From NCBI RefSeq assembly GCF_010093025.1, contig NZ_CP048114.1, positions 4,092,001 through 4,156,000 on the forward strand: 64,000 nucleotides of DNA. The letters are read 5' to 3'. Source of the DNA: Edaphobacter sp. 12200R-103. GTDB taxonomy: Bacteria > Acidobacteriota > Terriglobia > Terriglobales > Acidobacteriaceae. Positions 1-8,723 of the stretch are shown one piece after another. The notes under the pieces are model-generated. The model was not told the origin of the DNA and made no database searches. It saw nothing but the letters and a program-made list of their open reading frames with translations. Each line of letters begins with the position of its first letter. The first letter of the stretch is position 1. Position numbers and translations under genes: made by a program.

Positions 1-135
1 GCCCGACGGCCCTGACATCGCGACATACTCGCCACGCCCAATCTGCAGGTGCACGCCCGAAAGCGCATGCGTCTCAATCTCGTCGGTATAAAAGACCTTC
101 GTCAGCTGCTCGATCTCGATAATCTGTTCCGCCAT
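1..135 (-). CDS. ABC transporter ATP-binding protein, MacB/LolD type (5' part only)
   Basis: Only the first 45 codons lie in the window; the gene runs off the left edge. Translation from the ATG at 135 gives an N-terminus of the export-type ABC ATPase family (I-E-I-E-Q-L-T-K-V-F-Y), then the first beta strands and the beginning of the Walker A loop (S-G-P-S-G) at the edge. A GGAGAGAG ribosome site sits just before the ATG. The gene starts 30 bases after the stop of the HlyD-type adaptor, so the two form an operon of the MacA-MacB or LolCDE-like kind. Family knowledge suggests that it powers a membrane permease that exports lipids, peptides or drugs. The substrate cannot be told, and the permease is not in view. 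Confidence 0.85.
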   Translation of the reverse strand, partial: MAEQIIEIEQLTKVFYTDEIETHALSGVHLQIGRGEYVAMSGPSG

Positions 136-164
136 TCGCTCTCTCCTTTTGGTTGCGTCTGCCC

Positions 165-1424
165 TTACTCCAGGCGAATCCTGTCTGTGTTGTCCCATCG
201 GCTCATGTCCGACAGAATGACCGTGTCTCCTGCCTGCAACCCTTCCAGCACCTGAATTGCATTGACTGAAGCCTTCCCGACCTTCACGGGGACCCTTACT
301 GCCGTCTTGCCATCCGGGCTCAGCTTGAACAGGCTGATGGTGCTGTTTTCATTTCCAAATGCGGGCCGGCCTACGTACAGCACGTTCGCCATGCGATCCA
401 GGTCGATCGTCCCGTCCACACTCAGGTCGGGCCGCGCTCCCTGCGGCAAAGTACCTGCCAGTTCTACGTCAACCGTCACGGTTCCGTTCACAACCGCGGG
501 ATCAATTCGCATCACCTTGCCCTCGATGACGCCGTTATGCGTGTCGATCTCCGATGGCTGGCCGATCTGGATATCCCTTGCCTGCGTCTCCGCAATCTTC
601 AGGCTCGCCTTCAACTGGTCTGGCTGGACCACCTTCGCGAGAGTGGTTCCCGGTGCCACATGCTCACCCACCTGATGCGGAAGATCGACCAGAACACCGC
701 TGATACCGGCCTTCACGCTCAAAGCATCCTGCTGCCTCTGCTTCAACGCCAGCAGAGCCTCCGCCTGCTCCACCTTGGTCTGCTGCACTGCAACTTGCGT
801 CGCAATCGCCCTCTCATTGACCGTCAGGCGTTGTTTCTCAATGGAGTCGCGGGTCGTCAACTCGTCCGCCTTGCCCTTCGAGGCGTTGTAGGTCAGTCCG
901 CTGATCACGCCAAGCTCGTAGAGCGACTTATCCGTCTGCGCCTGCAGCTTCGCCTGGTTATAGTCCGCCTGGACGGTGGCGGCCCCGGCCTTCTGGGTCA
1001 TCAGGTCACTGTCCAGCTTCGCCTTCACATTCATCAGATCGGTCTGCGCCGCCTTCAGCTGAAGCTGCGCATCCAGCAACTCCTGCTGCAGCGTGGGATC
1101 CACCAGGTCCATGAGCACGGTGTTCGGCTCGACTTTAGCGCCTGGCAACACGCGGATGCGAACGACCGTCGCCTCGGTTTCAGCGGGAATCAGACGAATA
1201 CGATCTTCACGGGGAACAAGAGAACCAGGTCCGCGAACCTGTCGCAGCAGGGGCCCTTGCTTGACCGTATCGGTCCACACCGTTGCGCGATCTACCGTGG
1301 GAGCTGCTGGCTTGAGCCGCGAGACGGCGAAGGCCGCCACTCCCAGCACAACTAAGCCGATTCCGCCAACGATCCACTGGCGTCGAATCTTCTTCCGCTT
1401 GATATCAGGTCTCTGGATGTCCAT
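165..1424 (-). CDS. HlyD/MacA-family periplasmic adaptor subunit
   Basis: A 419-residue membrane-fusion protein. Residues about 16-36 form one inner-membrane anchor after a very basic start (K-R-K-K-I-R-R). Next come a lipoyl half-motif, a long coiled-coil hairpin rich in Q, A and L (about 110-240), the second lipoyl half (V-G-E-H-V-A-P-G) and a beta-barrel/membrane-proximal domain. This is the normal size and order for MacA-like adaptors, which link an inner-membrane ABC or RND pump to an outer-membrane channel. The next gene downstream is an ABC ATPase, so an ABC export system is the likely partner. I see no strong ribosome site before the ATG, so the exact start is less certain than the family call. 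Confidence 0.88.
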   Translation of the reverse strand: MDIQRPDIKRKKIRRQWIVGGIGLVVLGVAAFAVSRLKPAAPTVDRATVWTDTVKQGPLLRQVRGPGSLVPREDRIRLIPAETEATVVRIRVLPGAKVEPNTVLMDLVDPTLQQELLDAQLQLKAAQTDLMNVKAKLDSDLMTQKAGAATVQADYNQAKLQAQTDKSLYELGVISGLTYNASKGKADELTTRDSIEKQRLTVNERAIATQVAVQQTKVEQAEALLALKQRQQDALSVKAGISGVLVDLPHQVGEHVAPGTTLAKVVQPDQLKASLKIAETQARDIQIGQPSEIDTHNGVIEGKVMRIDPAVVNGTVTVDVELAGTLPQGARPDLSVDGTIDLDRMANVLYVGRPAFGNENSTISLFKLSPDGKTAVRVPVKVGKASVNAIQVLEGLQAGDTVILSDMSRWDNTDRIRLE

Positions 1425-1573
1425 GACATACAGAACAATCGCAAGCGAAGTGCCAATCGGATTCTTTATTTTTCAGGTACTTACGAGGGCTAAACAAATC
1501 GAGGGTGTCCACCAGCCGAACAAAGTGTTCGTTTGCGGACACCGCTGGACAGATTTTGTCCCTGAAATCATCC

Positions 1574-2437
1574 TCAGGATGATCTTCTGGATCGCGGTTT
1601 CTTCTGTGGTGGGGCTTCCACTGGAGTCAGGTTGCTCTCCTCAGTGACAGCTCCCATGGCTTCGGAGATCTGCTGGCTTGCCTTCTGCAGGACTTCCACA
1701 ACCTCGGGAACACCCACAGTATCTTCGATGCGTTTCACATAGGGGACCGTCAGGCCTGCGATGGCATTGCCCTGTGAGTTCAGAACCGGAAAGCTGATGT
1801 TCATCACCCCGGTAACCTCGTAGCTCGCCCGGCGCTCATAGCCCCGGCCGCGAATCTTCTCCAGATGCTCATCCAGGTCGGCAGGTTTTTTCTTTCCCGT
1901 CTCCCGCATCCATTCCTGGATCGCCCGCTCACATGAATCCTGGGACTGGTGAGCCAGGATGACGTGCCCTGTTGCAGCATGCATCAGGTCTACCTTGGAC
2001 CCGACTTTGACATAGAAACCCGTGGACTCTGGTGAATCGACCTGGGCCAGGATGACGACATGGGCCCCGTCGAGAACTCCGAGATGGCACGACTGACGAA
2101 GCTCGTGCGCCAACTGGTGCATGACAGGGGTTGCCTCCATCACCATTCGTTTTGTCGGCGGATGCTCCTGCCCCAGCCGGAAGAGGCGAAGGGTCAGGTG
2201 ATATCGGTCCTTGCTGGCCGACTGGGCAATGTACCCGCGATACTCCAGGCACAGCAGCATCCTGAAGATCTCTGACATGGTGCGGTTCAGACGGCGCGCT
2301 ACTTCGCTCACCGTCATGCCCTCGGGATTCGCTGCGAACAGCTCGAGGATGTCCAGTCCCTTCTCCAGGGCTGGCGTCGGATAGTAGCGTTTTCCCTCTG
2401 GTTTTCCAGTTACGGTACGAGGTGCAGCGGATCGCAT
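1574..2437 (-). CDS. IclR-family transcriptional regulator
   Basis: About 287 residues from the ATG at 2437 (a TTG at 2446 would add three). Residues about 20-80 form the winged helix-turn-helix (A-L-E-K-G-L-D-I-L-E-L-F, then M-T-V-S-E-V-A-R-R-L). The rest is the GAF-like effector domain, with the family's H-A-A-T-G-H and G-Y-E-R-R-x-S-Y-E segments. The C-terminus is a short basic, proline-rich tail, probably disordered. IclR proteins are dimeric repressors or activators of carbon-source genes that bind a small carboxylate or aromatic ligand. The gene stands alone between an efflux operon and a metallo-hydrolase, all on the same strand, so its target cannot be told from context. Confidence 0.9.
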   Translation of the reverse strand: MRSAAPRTVTGKPEGKRYYPTPALEKGLDILELFAANPEGMTVSEVARRLNRTMSEIFRMLLCLEYRGYIAQSASKDRYHLTLRLFRLGQEHPPTKRMVMEATPVMHQLAHELRQSCHLGVLDGAHVVILAQVDSPESTGFYVKVGSKVDLMHAATGHVILAHQSQDSCERAIQEWMRETGKKKPADLDEHLEKIRGRGYERRASYEVTGVMNISFPVLNSQGNAIAGLTVPYVKRIEDTVGVPEVVEVLQKASQQISEAMGAVTEESNLTPVEAPPQKKPRSRRSS

Positions 2438-2538
2438 CTCACACAAGGTAACAAAAGCACTTCTGCCTGTCGAAGACTTCTCGCAATAAGAATTTCCGGT
2501 CGAGCCGTGCCGAGCCTACAGGAGCCGCGTCCCAATGC

Positions 2539-3594
2539 CTAATGGGCCGCGGACTCAGCAGCCGCATAGTGCTTTGTCGCCCCCGTCCGGGAGTTGAATA
2601 CATCGAAGCTCCCGTCTCCGGGGCTCACCAGTTCGAGAAAGTGGCCTTCGTCCGGGCCTTCCAGGTTGGCGATGTACTGTTCCTCGGCATTGTGCGCCGT
2701 CCCTCCCTCCTCGGAAAAGTGAAGCTGCCACATCGTTTCAATTCCCGGTGCTTCGGCGACCGTATCCAGCACCGAGGCTGAGCCGCCTTTCCTGGCTCCG
2801 TTTTCCATTACCGCAACCCGGGCTCCCAGGGCGTCTATCATCGCCGGGCTCGAGCTGTGGTCCCATCCGTGATGCGAGACGACATAAGCGTCCACTCGTC
2901 CCAGTTTATTGACTGGGCACACCAGCTCCATCTCTTTATCCCAGGTCAAATCCCCCAGGTCCAGCAGCTTGAACTTGCCGAAAGTGATCTCAATGCCTAC
3001 CGACCGCGCGTTTTCCGTTGTATCGGCAGGCTTGGTCTCTGCCCCTTTGCAGAACGGGTTTGCCGCCCCACCCTTCTCCAAAGGCCGTCGGATCAGGTTG
3101 CCGTCCGAGCTGACCACGACTGCCTTCATCCCCACGATGGGAAGAATATCTCCAGGCTTCACCTGCAGCCTTCTCAGCTTTTTAGATTCGATGGCCTTCT
3201 CGTACGCGGCATATCGTTGTTGGCCTGCAGGATCCAGCTCCCGGTTGGGTCCATGGTCAATCACTGCCCCAACGGGAACCTTCTCAAGAAGTGCAGGAAA
3301 TCCGCCGACGTGATCCTCGTGGTAATGGGTGATCAGGACGTAGTCCAGTTTCGTGACCGCTGCGTCCTTCATGACGCTGGCGATCCTTTCCTGGTCCCGG
3401 CCATCGTTGCCTCCCCAGCCGGTGTCGACCAGCAGTGACTGTCCCGCAGGCGTGACAAAGAGCGTCGCCTGGCCACCCTCGACATCCGTAAAGTAAACTT
3501 TCAGCTTTCCGCCAACGCCCTTATGATTCTGGCCCCAGCAGAAGGCTCCAAACCACAGCAGTAGTACAAATAAACGTCCGTGCTGCCATCTCAT
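2539..3594 (-). CDS. Secreted MBL-fold metallo-hydrolase (ComEC/Rec2-like lactamase domain)
   Basis: I place the start at the ATG at 3594, about ten bases after an AAAGGA site; a GTG at 3612 would add six residues. The first about 22 residues are a signal peptide ending A-F-C-W-G-Q. The H-Y-H-E-D-H metal motif follows at about residue 90 (I-T-H-Y-H-E-D-H-V-G-G), and a second metal region, S-H-H-G-W-D-H, lies near residue 240. The order matches the stand-alone lactamase-like domain found at the C-terminus of the ComEC DNA-uptake protein, but no membrane channel is present, so a role in competence is not implied. It is probably a periplasmic hydrolase of unknown substrate. The gene is monocistronic as far as can be seen. 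Confidence 0.82.
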   Translation of the reverse strand: MRWQHGRLFVLLLWFGAFCWGQNHKGVGGKLKVYFTDVEGGQATLFVTPAGQSLLVDTGWGGNDGRDQERIASVMKDAAVTKLDYVLITHYHEDHVGGFPALLEKVPVGAVIDHGPNRELDPAGQQRYAAYEKAIESKKLRRLQVKPGDILPIVGMKAVVVSSDGNLIRRPLEKGGAANPFCKGAETKPADTTENARSVGIEITFGKFKLLDLGDLTWDKEMELVCPVNKLGRVDAYVVSHHGWDHSSSPAMIDALGARVAVMENGARKGGSASVLDTVAEAPGIETMWQLHFSEEGGTAHNAEEQYIANLEGPDEGHFLELVSPGDGSFDVFNSRTGATKHYAAAESAAH

Positions 3595-3874
3595 CCTGCA
3601 CAGTCCTTTCACCCCCCCGGCCTGCCTCTGCGTATCTGGCCAGGACTATCCCTCCCCTTTGAGATGCTCTCTTCCGAGGCTCTTGGTTTCAGCGCCGGCG
3701 CTCTTTCGAAGACCCTCTCCGGGGATAGTGTTCCGATAATTCCATCATCCTGCATTTTCGCCTAGTGCTTTCTTCAATTCCTTGCAGAACAAGAGTTAGC
3801 CGGGCTGCTCCCCTCTATAGAAAAGTGGTTCCAAGAGCTACATTTTGGGTTCGGAAGAGCAACTGCGGTTCGAT

Positions 3875-5035
3875 ATGATGGCCCGGATGCGAATTTACAC
3901 TGCTCTGCTGCTCTCTGTGCTTTCTGGCGTCATTTCTTTTGCCCAGTCCCCGGCTGACTCGGGCCGCTGGACCGAACAGGCAGCGAACGCCTGGTACGCT
4001 CGCCAGCCCTGGCTGGTAGGGGCCAATTACGTCCCTTCTGATGCCATCAACCAGCTTGAGATGTTCCAGGAGGCCACTTTTAACCCGGATCTCAATGACC
4101 GGGAGCTGGGCCTGGCGGAATCCATCGGCATGAACACCATGCGGGTCTTTCTGCAGGATCAGCTTTGGCAGCAGGACCCCAAAGGATTTGTCCGGCGTCT
4201 GGACGCGTTCCTCGCCATCGCTTCCCGGCATCACATCCGCCCGATCCTCGTTCTCTTCGATTCCTGCTGGGAACCCAACCCCCATCTGGGTCCACAGCAC
4301 CCGCCCATTCCGGGAGTCCACAACTCAGGCTGGGTCCAGAGCCCCGGAGGGAAGGAGCTTTCCGACCCTTCTTACGAGCCTAAGCTGAAGGAATATGTCG
4401 TCGGTGTCGTCTCAGCCTTTGCCAAGGACGACCGCGTGCTCGCCTGGGATATCTGGAATGAGCCCGACAACACCAACGGCGGCCGCTTTGACGAGCCGAA
4501 GAACAAGGTCGAGCTGGTCGAGGCGATGTTGCCCAAGGCCTTCTCCTGGGCGCGGTCCGCCCATCCCACCCAGCCGCTTACCAGTGGAGTGTGGGCTGGC
4601 AACTGGAGCGACCCCGCGAAGGAGAGCCCCGTCACGAAGATCCAGCTCGCCGAGAGCGACGTCATCAGCTTCCATAACTACGGCTGGCCCGAGGAGTTCG
4701 AAGCCCGGGTAAAATCACTTGAGCCCCTGCACCGGCCTATCATCTGCACCGAATACATGGCACGCGGAAGCGGAAGCACCTTCGATACCATCCTGCCCCT
4801 CGCCAAAAAACTAAACGTCGCGGCTATCAATTGGGGACTCGTGGCGGGCAAGACGCAAACCTATCTGCCGTGGGATTCCTGGCAGCATCCTTATGTCCTT
4901 TCGCAGCCGACCATCTGGTTCCACGAGGTCTTTCGGCACGACGGTACTCCCTACCGCCAGCGCGAGACCGATCTCATCCACGAGTTAACTGGCCGTGGCA
5001 CAGGGATTGCCCCGAAGCAAGAGGCAGGCTCCTAG
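3875..5035 (+). CDS. Secreted glycoside hydrolase, GH5-like (cellulase/mannanase clan)
   Basis: About 386 residues from the ATG at 3875; a TTG at 3845 would add ten residues ahead of an otherwise normal signal peptide (M-R-I-Y-T-A-L-L-L-S, cleaved after S-F-A-Q). The fold is a TIM barrel of clan GH-A. The acid/base glutamate is in W-D-I-W-N-E-P (about E196), and the nucleophile is in I-C-T-E-Y-M-A-R (about E293). A conserved W-G-L-V-A-G-K segment follows. Clan knowledge makes it a retaining beta-glycosidase acting on plant or fungal polysaccharides, exported at least to the periplasm. The exact substrate cannot be read. It has no accessory binding domain and stands alone between an oppositely oriented hydrolase and a two-component system. 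Confidence 0.85.
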   Translation: MMARMRIYTALLLSVLSGVISFAQSPADSGRWTEQAANAWYARQPWLVGANYVPSDAINQLEMFQEATFNPDLNDRELGLAESIGMNTMRVFLQDQLWQQDPKGFVRRLDAFLAIASRHHIRPILVLFDSCWEPNPHLGPQHPPIPGVHNSGWVQSPGGKELSDPSYEPKLKEYVVGVVSAFAKDDRVLAWDIWNEPDNTNGGRFDEPKNKVELVEAMLPKAFSWARSAHPTQPLTSGVWAGNWSDPAKESPVTKIQLAESDVISFHNYGWPEEFEARVKSLEPLHRPIICTEYMARGSGSTFDTILPLAKKLNVAAINWGLVAGKTQTYLPWDSWQHPYVLSQPTIWFHEVFRHDGTPYRQRETDLIHELTGRGTGIAPKQEAGS

Positions 5036-5313
5036 CCCCGTTCCTCAGGTTCATTTGTCAGACCAGCACTGGTAACGAATCCTTCGGGATTTGTGATCAG
5101 TGACGTGTCATGCCGTGGCCGAGGCCATTTAAGCTATCTCCGATACGCCTGCGGCTACTTTGACCGGATTGCGCACTCCCCGTTGGTGCGGAACCGGATC
5201 TGCTGCCCCTGGTCTGCCGACTTGGATCGTTGGATCGGGGACAAGAAGATCGAACAATCAGGTCTCCATTTCAGACTCTCCGCCGGCGTATTCCTCCAGG
5301 AGGAGTATCTGCA

Positions 5314-5454
5314 ATGCGTTTGATGAAAAATCCCATCCTTATCTCGCTGGTGCTCTTTGCCGCCGTAGCCTATGCCCCGGCCAGTCATCTGGTCGCTTAC
5401 GATGCCACATCCTGCAATGTGTGCCCTTCAGATGTTGCGGCAGGCATCCAATAG
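5314..5454 (+). CDS. Small secreted or membrane peptide upstream of LytS/LytTR pair (46 aa)
   Basis: A 46-codon ORF with an excellent ribosome site (C-A-G-G-A-G-G-A-G, eight bases before the ATG). The protein has a basic start (M-R-L-M-K-N), about 16 hydrophobic residues (I-L-I-S-L-V-L-F-A-A-V-A-Y-A) and a short polar tail with C-x-x-C-P. This fits a small exported peptide or a single-span protein. Its last eight codons overlap the most likely ATG of the sensor kinase (5432), so translation of the two is probably coupled. I recognise no family. Possible roles are a leader that sets kinase expression, a membrane partner of the sensor, or a signal-peptide precursor. None is shown. Confidence 0.6.
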   Translation: MRLMKNPILISLVLFAAVAYAPASHLVAYDATSCNVCPSDVAAGIQ

Positions 5455-6619
5455 AAAGTCGAGGAACACGGCACTGACCTTTGCCCGCTGGAAGCATGAG
5501 ATCTACAAGCCCGTCTGGATGCACCCGCTTATCTTTATCTCGGGGGCTACTGCGCTGGGGTTCCTTTTTGCGCTGCAGGACTGGAACAGCCGGATGCGGT
5601 TCTGGAACGAGTACAAGATCACACTGTCTCTTCTGCTGAAGGCATGGGGAGCGCAGTACTTTATCTGGGGTGTGCTCTGCTGGCTGCTCTGGTGGACGCT
5701 GCGCTCGAAGATCTACACAGCGAACTTGAAGACCATGCTGGTCGTCTTCTTTCCGTTGAGCCTGCTCGCCTGCGTGGTCGAGGAGATGATCTGGGTCGCA
5801 CTCTTTCCCCATCTTCCGATGGGTAAGCCATTCATGCCGTTTTGGCAACGGCTGTCGTTCCATCTGGATGCGGAGCTGATCGACTCGCTCGTCCTCTTCT
5901 GGTCTGCCTTCTTTCTCTTTCGCGGAATCGGCTACTACCAGCGTTATCGCGAGAAGGAACGCATGGCGACCCAGCTGCAATCGCAACTGGTACAGGCACA
6001 AATGCGTGCTCTGCGTATGCAACTCAATCCCCACTTCCTCTTCAACACCATGAACGGAATCTCCAGCCTTATGAGGACTGATATTGCCGCGGCCGATCTC
6101 ATGCTGGAACAACTCAGCCGGCTTCTGCGTATAACGTTGCATCGCGGGGAGGCCCAGTTCATCCCATTAAGCGACGAGATGGAATTTATTGAGATGTATC
6201 TGGCCATGCAGGACCGGAGATACGCCGGTCGCGTGCATCAGAAGATGTCGATTGATCCATCGGTGCACGATGCCATTGTTCCGACTATGATTCTTCAGCC
6301 CATCGTCGAAAACGCCTATGCACACGGCCTTTCAAGGCTTAGCGCGAATGGTGTGCTCTCGATCGAGGCAGAGTCGGAAGACTCCGTACTCCATCTCAGC
6401 GTTACCAATACCGGTCTCGGTCTGCATCCGCCGAATCGTTCGTCCAGTGGCAACGGTGTAGGTCTGACCAATGTTCAGGATCGCCTTCGTATGCATTATG
6501 GAGACGATCAGAGCCTCACAATCGCCGAGCTTGAGGGCGGCCTCGTTCAGGTTGTCATCAGGCTTCCGCTACGTTTCGCAACACGTCCAACAGAACAAAC
6601 CACAGGATATGGTGTGTGA
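5432..6619 (+). CDS. LytS-type sensor histidine kinase
   Basis: About 395 residues if the ATG at 5432 is used. Upstream ATGs at 5402 and 5417 lie inside the small peptide ORF, and I prefer 5432 because the family-like sequence begins after it. The first about 165 residues hold four hydrophobic spans (for example I-F-I-S-G-A-T-A-L-G-F-L-F-A-L). A short coiled coil (Y-R-E-K-E-R-M-A-T-Q-L) leads to the His_kinase motif L-N-P-H-F-L-F-N-T with phospho-acceptor about H201, and then to an HATPase_c domain (V-E-N-A-Y-A-H-G N-box, G-N-G-V-G-L-T-N G-box). The stop overlaps the start of the LytTR regulator, so this is a classic sensor-regulator pair. The stimulus is unknown. Confidence 0.92.
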   Translation: MLRQASNRKSRNTALTFARWKHEIYKPVWMHPLIFISGATALGFLFALQDWNSRMRFWNEYKITLSLLLKAWGAQYFIWGVLCWLLWWTLRSKIYTANLKTMLVVFFPLSLLACVVEEMIWVALFPHLPMGKPFMPFWQRLSFHLDAELIDSLVLFWSAFFLFRGIGYYQRYREKERMATQLQSQLVQAQMRALRMQLNPHFLFNTMNGISSLMRTDIAAADLMLEQLSRLLRITLHRGEAQFIPLSDEMEFIEMYLAMQDRRYAGRVHQKMSIDPSVHDAIVPTMILQPIVENAYAHGLSRLSANGVLSIEAESEDSVLHLSVTNTGLGLHPPNRSSSGNGVGLTNVQDRLRMHYGDDQSLTIAELEGGLVQVVIRLPLRFATRPTEQTTGYGV

Positions 6620-7371
6620 TGATTCAGGCAGTCCTTGCTGACGATGAAGTCCTTGCACGGCAGAAGCTGCGGCAACTGCTGCGCGAGTTTCCCGAGATTG
6701 AAGTTGCAGGCGAAGGCGCAACTGCTGCTGAAACCATTGCGCTCGTGCGCGCCACAAAGCCGGATCTTCTCTTCCTCGATGTTCGCATGCCCGACATGGA
6801 CGGCTTCGATGTCGTTGGTGAGCTCGCTGCCGCCGGCGATCCCGTCATGCCCTCCATCATCTTCACGACGGCATATGACAAGTACGCTCTCCGCGCCTTC
6901 GAGATTCATGCGGTCGACTACCTGCTGAAGCCTTTCACGCTCGATCGTTTTCGCTCAGCGACTCAGCGCGCGCTCGATCACATCCGGTCGTCGCGGCAAC
7001 ATCCGGATGCTGCCGCGAGAAAGAATCCCAAAGGAACTCCATACACCACGCGTATCGTCTTCAAATCCAAAGGGCGCATTCTCTTTCTTCCTGTCTCGGA
7101 GATATGTTGGATCGGCGCCGAGGAGAATTACGTTCGCATCTGTACCCAGTCGGAGACACACCTGCTGCGCGAGACGATGACGCGTCTTGAGGAGAAGCTT
7201 GACCCAACCACCTTTCTGCGGGTCCATCGCTCCTCCATCGTTAACCTGCAGTACGTCAAAGAGGTGCGGCCCGAGGTCGACGGCGAGTACGGCGTGCACC
7301 TGCTCAATGGCCAGAAAATTCCCATGAGCCGGACCTACCGTTCCCGCATAAAAAACTGGCTGGAGCGATAA
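6619..7371 (+). CDS. LytTR-family response regulator
   Basis: 250 residues from the ATG at 6619, which overlaps the kinase stop (T-G-A-T-G arrangement). Residues 1-120 are a CheY-like receiver with acidic residues D-D near position 10, phospho-acceptor about D54 in F-L-D-V-R-M-P-D, and the K of L-L-K-P-F. A linker follows, and then a LytTR DNA-binding domain (about 145-250) with E-E-N-Y-V-R-I, L-R-V-H-R-S-S-I-V-N and M-S-R-T-Y-R. It binds DNA as a dimer at direct repeats and is activated by the LytS-type partner just upstream. No target is obvious in the window. A hairpin at 7445 follows between this gene and the converging phospholipase gene. Confidence 0.93.
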   Translation: MIQAVLADDEVLARQKLRQLLREFPEIEVAGEGATAAETIALVRATKPDLLFLDVRMPDMDGFDVVGELAAAGDPVMPSIIFTTAYDKYALRAFEIHAVDYLLKPFTLDRFRSATQRALDHIRSSRQHPDAAARKNPKGTPYTTRIVFKSKGRILFLPVSEICWIGAEENYVRICTQSETHLLRETMTRLEEKLDPTTFLRVHRSSIVNLQYVKEVRPEVDGEYGVHLLNGQKIPMSRTYRSRIKNWLER

Positions 7372-7444
7372 GCCCCAGCCAATTCATCAGTCGTCCATCA
7401 CGTGCCCCGTCTTCGGCGCTGCTTCACCGCGCCTAAGACCGGCC

Positions 7445-7461
7445 TTCGAGCGAAGCTCGAA
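7445..7461. repeat. Short hairpin TTCGAGC-GAA-GCTCGAA
   Basis: A 17-base inverted repeat with 7-bp arms and a three-base loop, lying between two converging genes just after the stop of the minus-strand phospholipase. Almost the same element (loop AAA instead of GAA) occurs at 16597-16613. No U-run follows on either side, so it is at best a weak terminator. It may be a small mobile or processing hairpin typical of this genome. Confidence 0.6.
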
Positions 7462-7466
7462 CCGCT

Positions 7467-8630
7467 CTATTTCTTCGCCATCGCACTTGCCGAAGGCTCC
7501 AGAAGCGAGTCCACGCAACCCCCCGGCTTGTTTACCGGATTGCATCGCGCGACCAGATCATCGGGAAACTTCACCACAAAGGACGTCCACTTCGAAGGCT
7601 CCGAAGGAGGATAGTCGGTGCTGATCATCTGCGCCCCGGTCGAGAGCGCAAGATCACGCCGCGTGGTGTCATTCGTGCGAGCCTGCTCCGTGCCCTCGTC
7701 CGTGCGTGTCCGCACCAGGTAGCCCTGTTTCACCAATGCGTCGATGGTCTCTTTGGAGCCATTGTTCTGCTCGGTAAAGGCAGCGTCCGGCTTGCCGGGC
7801 TCGGCGTTGGTGAAGAAGACACGTCCCTTGAGCGACGGATGGTTTTCGGTATAAATGCCCTCGACCTTGCGCTGATCCAGCAGGAAGATCACGCGTCCGC
7901 GGGCCTTCGCCAGCGTCGGCCATCCGCCTTTGCCGATAGCGTCAATGAGCGTTGCAGAGTGACCACGAACCTCGTCCGGCGTGATGTACTCGCCTGGCTT
8001 GAAGACCGAGCGCACCTCGGCATCGAGAGCGTCGAATACCTGCGGAGTGAATGGCTCGGTCGCCGGCATGCCTGGCCTCGGTTTTCCGCCATCGTCCTTC
8101 GTCTCCACCAGGATGAAAATCGGCAGATGCTGCGGGTGTTGCTGTGACCACTCCCGCACAACCATCATGCATTTGACGAAGGTGTGGCAGGTGCTCCGCT
8201 GATCGACTCCCTGCACATGCATCACCTTGAATCCCGGCTTATCCATCTCGTGATTCGGATCGAAGTTTGGATCCGCCGGCAGCCCTGCCTTCACTTCAGC
8301 ATCGTCGATTGGAAGATGAGCATAATGCCCGCCCTTCGCGTCGGCGAAGACGTCAATCTCGATCTGCCGCACGCCGCCGTTAAGCTGGTCCGGAAGAGGA
8401 GCATGGCTGTAATCCAGCGCACGCAGCGCCTTTGGGTTCTTCATCTCGAGGTATTTGCGTTCGCTCGGCGCAAATCCGGAGTGATAGCTATTGTGCGATC
8501 CGATCACCTGAATCTCGTTCAGCCGCACAACCTTGTCCTGTGCTGCCTGTGTAAGCTGCTGCGCGGTCACGGTACTCGTGACTGCGGCCAGAGCGATCCA
8601 CGCCATCCTGCTCGTTGCACTTCCAAACAT
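7467..8630 (-). CDS. Secreted calcium-dependent phosphoinositide phospholipase C-like protein
   Basis: 387 residues from the ATG at 8630, chosen because AAGGAG lies six bases before it; an upstream ATG (8684) would run through the terminator hairpin. A signal peptide ends T-V-T-A-Q-Q. The start of the mature protein has the PI-PLC signature (I-Q-V-I-G-S-H-N-S-Y-H), followed by a TIM-barrel pattern with Q-I-E-I-D-V-F-A-D, H-V-Q-G-V-D and I-L-V-E-T-K-D. This is the Ca2+-dependent PI-PLC C1-like family, which cleaves the phosphodiester of phosphatidylinositol-type lipids (family knowledge; not proved for this member). It lies downstream of a TonB receptor and, beyond it, inositol oxygenase, suggesting use of inositol-containing compounds. 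Confidence 0.85.
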   Translation of the reverse strand: MFGSATSRMAWIALAAVTSTVTAQQLTQAAQDKVVRLNEIQVIGSHNSYHSGFAPSERKYLEMKNPKALRALDYSHAPLPDQLNGGVRQIEIDVFADAKGGHYAHLPIDDAEVKAGLPADPNFDPNHEMDKPGFKVMHVQGVDQRSTCHTFVKCMMVVREWSQQHPQHLPIFILVETKDDGGKPRPGMPATEPFTPQVFDALDAEVRSVFKPGEYITPDEVRGHSATLIDAIGKGGWPTLAKARGRVIFLLDQRKVEGIYTENHPSLKGRVFFTNAEPGKPDAAFTEQNNGSKETIDALVKQGYLVRTRTDEGTEQARTNDTTRRDLALSTGAQMISTDYPPSEPSKWTSFVVKFPDDLVARCNPVNKPGGCVDSLLEPSASAMAKK

Positions 8631-8660
8631 CCTTTGCTCCTTCATCCGGTTCTGCTTCTG

Positions 8661-8700
8661 AAAAAAAACAACGGCGCCGTTCATAGAGACACGGCGCCGA
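8661..8700 (-). terminator. Rho-independent terminator after TonB receptor gene
   Basis: On the minus strand, a CGGCGCCGT stem, a ten-base loop and the matching ACGGCGCCG arm are followed by TTG and a run of eight T. It stands 24 bases after the receptor stop and only about 31 bases before the ATG of the phospholipase gene. It may therefore end the receptor transcript or act as a leaky terminator that lowers phospholipase expression. Confidence 0.85.
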
Positions 8701-8723
8701 TCCGATCAGGAATACCAGGCCGC

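Noticed and set aside
5314..6619. Agr-type quorum-sensing system
   Set aside because: There is no AgrB-like protease/exporter, and the peptide lacks the AgrD pattern; only a small ORF and a LytS/LytTR pair can be supported.
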